Shown here piece by piece: positions 57,744 through 64,000 of a DNA stretch of 64,000 bases. Below the pieces are notes generated by a model. That model was given only the letters and a program-made list of their open reading frames with translations. It was not told the DNA's origin and ran no database searches. The stretch spans positions 6,324,001-6,388,000 of the forward strand of contig CM018686.1 of NCBI GenBank assembly GCA_009363875.1, given 5' to 3'. The stretch's first letter is position 1. The number at the start of each line of letters is the position of its first letter. The translations under genes were made by a program, and so were the position numbers. The stretch is from Mikania micrantha (Eukaryota > Streptophyta > Magnoliopsida > Asterales > Asteraceae).

Positions 57744-58122
57744 AATCTTACTATACTAATAAACAAAAACGTTTTATATTAAATAATCATAATACTAATA
57801 ACTAATAATATTATTTATCTTTTAATTAGAAAGAACATATAAGAAAATTTTATAAAATGTAAAAAAAATTAATATTATTTTTTAAAATAAGAAATATTAT
57901 ATTTTCAGAAAATCAAAGTTGAAAAAATTTTTCTTTAAAAATGATTTTTTTAAAAAATAAAATAAAATATAAACCGGCGTTTAAAATAATAAGATTTTTA
58001 TAAACTGGTGACGTTTTTTAAATTTATTTTAAAAACCAAAGTAAAATAATAATTGAGAAAGTTACACTTTTGGTCCTTATATGTAACATTATATATAAAT
58101 TAAGTTGTTAAAATTAAATCTT
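57744..58122. other. AT-rich filler between module and pseudogene promoter
   Basis: Very A+T-rich sequence. No gene signal. Confidence 0.4.
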
Positions 58123-58400
58123 TCTATACTAATAATTGATTCCAAATAATGACACATGTCATTCTCTTATTTTTTAAAAATAAATGTTTATTTTTAAATT
58201 TTAAAATTTAATATATAACTCACAATTAATGTACACATATTAAGAACATTTTTTTATATTTTTTTATTTTTAAATTTTTTTTAATATTAAAAATGTATAA
58301 ATAATATAAATATTTTAATTATGTAAATTTATAAAGACATCCGTAAAAAATTAAATAATATTTCTTTACAAACCCGTGTAATACAATGAGTGGATAATGT

Positions 58401-59133
58401 AATTTCGTTTCTATTTAAATGTTTAAAACACGTCTACATAAGTCGCGGAATGTATCCGAAATTTCATGTCAAAATTCACAAAATCCAATCACTGGATGAA
58501 ATTTCAATTACATGGAAATTTCGTAAGTGGGTCCATCCTCAAAAGACTAAAAAGACTTTAACCTTTAAAGCCTTAACCATTTGCAGTCGTCTTCTCACTC
58601 AAATCATTCATCCATACCTTCTTCCCATTAATTCATCACTCAAATCATACCTTCTTCGCCATGGTTGTTAGACTGAAGGCAATGCGCACGTATGACCATT
58701 TGCACGTCCTACGTGGAATCATGTTTGTCAGACATACGCACTGGAACCATGTGCATGTCATCCCCTATGCACTTCCTCACTTGCGTTCAAGTGCAAAAGT
58801 GGTGGGCCCATCTCAATTAAAAAACAATTTTTTTTTAAATAAAACATGTAATGCATTTTAAAATGAAAGGGTGTCGTGGAAGAGAGAGAATGCATGTGGG
58901 AAGGATGTGTTGGAGTTAAAAAGAGGAGAGAGAATGCATGTGAAAAGAAAGAGTAAAATGCTGATATGGCAGTGATGACTAGGACGCATTTAGTTAAATG
59001 CAGTGTTAGCATTGCGGATAGTCTTATCACTGAACTTTTACCAGGATCTTCTTCTTCTTCAACTCATGATCCTGATCATCATCATCCTAATCATACATAT
59101 AATTATGATGTTTTTAAGTTTTAGAGGCAAAGA
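58401..59133 (+). pseudogene. TNL 5' fragment (promoter, ATG and start of TIR) broken by a MITE
   Basis: 58401-58660 matches the 250 bases upstream of TNL2 and leads to an ATG at 58661 (GCCATGGTTGTT). A 353-bp insertion follows at once. From 59027 the TIR start resumes (ACTGAACTTTTACCAGGATC, Ser-rich, His-rich, then VFLSFRGKD-like sequence). A two-base deletion before TTTTTAAG shifts the frame, and similarity stops at about 59133, after the RGKD region. Confidence 0.9.
58671..59023. mobile_element. 353-bp MITE with TTA target-site duplication
   Basis: It is flanked by TTA at 58668-58670 and 59024-59026. Ends GACTGAAGGCAATGC and GCATTGCGGATAGTC are inverted repeats matching at 11 of 15 positions. 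A 3-base TTA duplication suits the PIF/Harbinger (Tourist-like) class. Removing it restores GTT-ATC-ACT-GAA, in line with TNL1 and TNL2. Confidence 0.85.
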
Positions 59134-59559
59134 CTAACTTTAAATTATTTGTATTTTTAAAAAAACGATAATACATTAAAATAAAAAATAATAAGAATTT
59201 AATAAAAAAATTTCTTTATTATTTGTATTTTTAAAAAAACTAACTTTATTATAAATATCACGTTTATATAATTGTTTCAAATTTAATAGATTTTATAAAC
59301 ATTTAAATTTTAATAATAATTAAAACCAACAAAAATAAAAAAAAAGTAACAACAATAATTTAATAAAAAAGATCTTTATTCTTTGCATTTAAAAAAACTA
59401 ACTTTATCAAATAAAATTTATAAAATTTAGTGGATTTCATAAACATTAAATTAATAATAATTAACACTCTTAAAAATAAAAAATTGTAATAATAATGATA
59501 ATATTACAAAAATACCCTAATAAAACCTTTATAGTAAAAAAAAGCTTCGTTAGCTGAAG

Positions 59560-59740
59560 TTGCATTAGATCTAATACACATTTTTTGTTTACATAATGCA
59601 ACTTTCTTTTTCATAATGCAACTTTTTAAAAAAAGTTGCAATATGTAATAAAAATGTTGCATTAGGCTAATGCAATTTCACCTAATGCAACCTATTTGCA
59701 ACCTTTTGTGTCAAAAAAGGTTGCATTAAACTTTTTAAAA
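59560..59740. repeat. TTGCATTA/TAATGCAA word block
   Basis: GTTGCATTA, TAATGCAACTT and GTTGCAATA words recur at least eight times in both orientations, e.g. TTGCATTAGGCTAATGCAA, a palindrome with a 3-base centre. It is located about 500 bases upstream of the TNL2 ATG. Confidence 0.8.
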
Positions 59741-59988
59741 AAAGACTATGTCAGAGCGACAATCATTGTGAGTGTTTTTATATTTGTATTTTAATGTACG
59801 AGAGCATGTGCATTCTAATATTTGTAATCATAGCGGAATTCCTGCCGCAACGCACGGGGCAACCATCTAGTTTATTATAAAATTCTCGTTTATATTGCTG
59901 ATGCGACACTCAAATATTTTTTTTTTATTTGCGATAAAATGTAGTAAAATATTGCTGATGTACCTCCATCATCCAAATAATATAATAT

Positions 59989-60238
59989 AATTTCGTTTCT
60001 ATTTAAATGTTTAAAACACGTCTTCATAAGTCGCGGAATGTATCTGAAATTTCATGTCAAAATTCACAAAATCCAATCACCGGATGAAATTTCAATTACA
60101 TGGAAATTTCGTAAGTGGGTCCATCCTCAAAAGACTAAGAAGACTTTAACCTTTAAAGCTTGACCATTTACAGTCATCTTCGCACTCAAATCATTCCTTC
60201 TTCCATTAATTCATCACTCAAATCAAACCTTTTTCGCC
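59989..60238 (+). promoter_or_regulatory. Proximal upstream region of TNL2
   Basis: It is shared almost base for base with 58401-58660 upstream of the TNL pseudogene and in part with 54812-54925. It contains one W-box-like TTGACC (about 60164-60169), the binding core of WRKY factors. Transcription start not identified. TNL1 has no such sequence. Confidence 0.5.
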
Positions 60239-63200
60239 ATGGTTGTTCTCACTGAACTTTTACCAGGATCTTCTTCTTCTTCAATCCATGATCTTCATCA
60301 TCATCCTAATCATAGATATGATGTGTTTTTAAGTTTTAGAGGCAAAGACACTCGCAATGGTTTCACAGATCACCTCTACAGAGCCCTTATGGATGCCGGA
60401 ATCATCACGTTTTTGGATGATGAAGAGATTGAAACAGGAGAGCCACTGAAACCAGAACTGGAGAGTGCGATTAGATCATCCAGAGCTTCTATTGTCATCC
60501 TGTCCAAGAATTATGCCTCTTCAACATGGTGCCTGGACGAATTGGTACTAATCCTTCAACAAACGAAGATCCGTGATCAAATCGTCATCCCCATCTTCTA
60601 TCATGTCGAGCCCACCGATGTCAGGAAGCAACAGAACAGCTTCGAGGAAGCAATGGCAGATCATAAACAGAAGATGGAGGCAGAAACAGATGCTGAGAAA
60701 AGGAGTCAGCTTGCTCAAAAGATGGATTCATGGAAGATGGCACTCACAGAAGTTGCTAATTTAAGAGGAACAGATGCGAAGGACAGGTAAATTTTACAGA
60801 TCTTGCATTTGGTAATCATATCTTTAGATGAGGTTGTGATGTATGAAATTAATTTTAGGAAAGAGACGGAGTTTATTCAAGAAGTTGTTGCCGACATCCA
60901 TCGTAGATTACCTGTACCATTAGGAAATACCCTGCCTCCTCTCATCGGGATGGACCATGAAATTAAGTCTATTAGTTCATGGCTAACTGATGGATCTTCT
61001 AATACTGTTGACGTTCTTACAGTTGTAGGCGTTGGTGGGATTGGGAAGACATCTTTAGCTAAATATGTTTTCCAGTTACACTCCAATAAATTCCAAAAAA
61101 GTAGCTTTATTGAAGGCATCAATGAAAAATGCAAGAAAAACTTAAACGGAATGCTTGATTTACAAAAGAAATTGTTTGGAGATATTTCAAAAAAACGGCC
61201 GTCACAAGTTCATGATGTTTCTGTTTATCCCTCTAAGATTAAAAATGCACTTGCTCATAAGAAGGTTCTACTAGTACTTGATGACGTCGGTTGTCTAGAC
61301 CAGCTGGATGCGTTACTTGGTAACGAAGCTTTTCACAAAGGAAGCAAAATCATAATTACAACCAAAGATGCATCTTTAACAGAGAGGTGTGCATTATTTG
61401 ACCTCCCAGTTCAACCCAACCATCAGAAGCTCTTACTTAAAGGCTTATATAAAGATAAATCATTAGAGCTTTTATGCATTCATGCATTCAAGAGCAATAC
61501 ACCCGAAGAAGGTTATAAAGAGGCTTCAGAAAAGATTGTGGAGTACTGTCAAGGACATCCATTGGCTCTTAAAGTTTTGGGCAGGTCTCTTCGGAAGCGA
61601 GATGTAGCGTACTGGGAAGAGTGCATAAAAGTGCTAAAGAAAGAACCTCATTCACAAGTAAACAACGCAATAAAGATGAGCTTTGACGCTCTACTATTTG
61701 AAAACGATAAGGAGTTGTTTAAGCATATTGCATGTTTTTTTGTGGGAATAGATAGAAATGTGACTGAAACAATATTGAATTCATGTGATCTTAATGCAAG
61801 ATATGGGATCACCAATCTCATTGAAAGATGCCTTCTTAGTATCAGCTGGAATAACAAACTAGAGATGCATTCATTGATTCAAGAGATGGGAAGAGATTTA
61901 GTACGCCAAGAATCACCTGACAGACCATGGGAGCGTAGTAGAATATGGTGTTACGAGGAGTCATTCAAAGTGTTTGAACAAAAGCAGGTTAGTATACGTT
62001 CTTGTTAGTACTTTTCATGTTCTAAGTGTTTTGTTTTGTTTGTACATTTGTAAAAAAAAACTCATTTTGTTGCATTTCCTTCTTCACAGGGCACAGGAAA
62101 TCTTGTTGGCCTTGTTCTTGACATGAGAATGCTTGAGAAAGAGAAGTTAAGTGGATCTTTACAGCTAAAAACAGATGCATTAAGTAAGATGGATAAACTA
62201 AAACTTCTACAGCTCAATTATGTGAAAATCAATGGGTCTTATGAGAATGTGTCAAAAGAATTGAGGTGGTTGTGTATGCATGGTTTTCATTTGAAGTCGA
62301 TACCTTCAGAATTACCGTTGGAGAAAGTAGTTGTTCTTGACATGTCATATAGCAAGATCGAATCATTTGATATGTCATATAGTACCTCTCAACAATTTGT
62401 GAGCAGATTAAAGGTAATTAACATATTTTGAAGAATATACTTCCCTTTTGTTTGAGTTAATAAAATTCGCTAACCATGTATTTGAACTTATCTCTACTCT
62501 AGGGGTTAATTGGATTAAGCTCAAAAGACAAGCGATTGCTTGGATCATTGAAGATTCTAGATCTGAGTTTCTGTGAACTGCTTCATAGTGTGGGTGGTTT
62601 TTACTTGCTCCCTGCACTTGAGAGGTTAATCCTTGAAAACTGTACAGCTTTGATTGAGGTGTGTGAATCAATTGAGCAATGTGATGAACTTGTCCATATT
62701 GATCTGAGATATTGCTACAAGCTTAAAAAGCTTCCAGAATTCCTAGGCAAATTGAAGAAGGTCAAAACTCTATTGTTAGATGGTTGTACTTCTTGTCAAG
62801 CTCCAATCGAGACGTTATATTTAGATGAAAATCCAAGTGTTTTGAAGTTCACTATAATTCCTTTACCGAGCTCATTGAGAATTTTGTCACTTAAAAATAA
62901 TAACTTGTCAAACAAATGCTTCCCCAAGGACTTGAGTTGCCTTGCCATGTTAGAGACGTTATATTTAGATGAAAATCCAATTGTTTCATTGCCCAATTGT
63001 GTGAGAACCCTTCCGAGGCTTAAGTTTCTTTATATGAATTGGTGTGAAGATCTGACATCAATTGAGAATCCTCCATGTACACTAAGTTATTTATCACTCC
63101 TTTCAAGAGATATCTTTAATCCTTCTTCAATAAGGAAAATTAAATTTGATCTAGAAATGTCCCCACTCAATTTCCAAGGAGCTTTTGGATATTTATCGCC

Positions 63201-64000
63201 TTGTGAAATTGATGACATGCTTAAAATCCAAGATATGGCAAGTGTTGAGGAAAAGGTATTACAGAGTTTGGGCTGGACAGATTTAGAGTTTACTAAAGAA
63301 ATGGTCTTGAGAAGTTTCAAACAATTAATAACATTTCCAATGATCCAGATTTCCTCTAATTGGGAGATGTATTATGAATTTGGAATATTTAGCACGTTTT
63401 ATAAGGGGAAAGAAATGCCAGACTGGATTAATTGTAGAAGCAAGGGCCGATCGATATCATTTATCATCCCATCATCTATTAACAACCTCCGAGGATTGAA
63501 TTTCTTATGTATTTTGAAGAAAACTCGATATCTGAATAATATGTTTGAGATACCATCAATTGAAATTAGTAATATTACAGAAAAACACACCTGGGTTTAT
63601 CGTCATCACATTGATGAAGTGGAGTTTGATGGAAATAAACATTATTATGAAGAATCTGGAGAAGGTGAAGAGAATTATAAAGATGCTGAAGAGATATATG
63701 AAGATGGTGAAGAGTATTGTTTTAGTTTCTTAAGCCATTGGATGTTTGGGCCAAATGAGATGAAAGTAGGTGACCATATTATTATAAATGTAGAAAGCGA
63801 CTATTTTCTAGAAGATATATTGGAGTGTGGGATTGGTCTCGTGTATGATGATGATGATGGTAAGATTGGGGAAGAGGAAGAAGATGTGTTGGGTTATTAC
63901 AAGTCATGGAATCACATCATTGGTGGAGATCTCTCCCCTTTTCAAACTACAACTGGAGAATACATTCTATATAGCGATCGTAATTTGTATCGAAACATTT
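60239..64000 (+). CDS. TNL2: TIR-NBS-LRR disease-resistance-type receptor, 3' end beyond window
   Basis: Exons are 60239-60786, 60859-61987, 62090-62413 and 62503 to at least 64000; exons 2 and 3 are exactly as long as in TNL1, with the same intron phases. TIR keeps VFLSFRGKDTRNGFTDHL and WCLDEL. NB-ARC keeps GVGGIGKTS, VLLVLDDV, IIITTKD and GHPLALKVLG; MHD reads MHS (S codon 61871-61873). The last exon is open to the window edge through LRRs, C-JID (FSTFYKGKEMPDWI) and acidic linker. Relative to TNL1, TIR has a 7-residue insertion around DAEKRSQLAQKM and one extra His; the linker is one repeat shorter. About 80 more bases would be needed to reach the TNL1 stop position. Probably functional; role inferred from the family. 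Confidence 0.92.

Larger units (their letters stand above)
58123..59870 (+). mobile_element. Candidate Helitron carrying a TNL 5' fragment
   Basis: It starts TCTATACTAATAATTGATTC after a T, and ends CCGCAACGCACGGGGCAACC + ATCTAG, followed by T: a TC...CTAG layout with a GC-rich pre-terminal segment. It would contain the TNL pseudogene and its MITE. The same 3' terminus occurs at 57636. No Rep/helicase is present. Capture by a Helitron and simple segmental duplication are both possible. Confidence 0.4.

Overview
The window is nuclear DNA of a flowering plant. Plant TIR-NBS-LRR genes, GT-AG introns and many plant LTR-retrotransposon families show this; the mix of long-LTR Tekay-like chromoviruses, Athila-type motifs and Helitron-like termini suggests, without proving, a eudicot such as Asteraceae. 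Most of the 64 kb is nested, decayed transposon. The only host-type genes that look functional are two closely related TNL immune-receptor genes in the right third.

Layout. 1-4.0 kb: broken post-pol reading frames of an LTR retrotransposon, a candidate LTR, then a dead Ty3/gypsy gag. 4.4-4.9 kb: a 233-bp tandem repeat. 4986-7557: solo LTR (minus) with perfect target-site duplication (TSD). 10.2-10.5 kb: MITE-like relic. 10,482-20,331: Tekay-type Ty3 element with a 3.97-kb 5' LTR, a gag-pol frame closed only by three TGA codons, and a 3' LTR cut at 1,043 bp and joined to the end of another LTR. 23,544-25,688: second solo LTR with perfect TSD inside Athila-like non-coding sequence. 26.6-29.1 kb: another long LTR. 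29,181-29,936: Cassandra TRIM with 5S-like LTRs and an inverted LTR piece. 30.6-38.5 kb: a dead minus-strand chromovirus split by a Ty1/copia element that contains a copy of its own left flank. 39-40.5 kb: LTR fragments. 40.5-43.1 kb: minus-strand Helitron-like region with captured exons, one NOT1-like. 45.5-49.3 kb: TNL1. 51.0-53.5 kb: Tekay-like LTR (minus). 54.1-60.2 kb: repeated promoter-like modules, Helitron ends, a hAT element carrying an alpha-glucosidase (GH31) fragment, and a TNL pseudogene with a MITE just after its ATG. 60.2-64.0 kb: TNL2, running off the window.

The TNL proteins would act as intracellular receptors: an N-terminal TIR enzyme/signalling domain, an NB-ARC ATP switch, LRRs and a C-JID domain. 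Both copies read MHS instead of MHD in the switch motif. Their coding parts are near copies, but their upstream sequences are unrelated up to about 6 bases before the ATG.

The least explained signal is a set of blocks, mostly within LTRs, built from reiterated short words in both orientations, often as small palindromes. The word differs between elements (CATTCG; CCATCGATATT; CGCGnTACGCG), while in two related Tekay-type LTRs the block occupies the same place.
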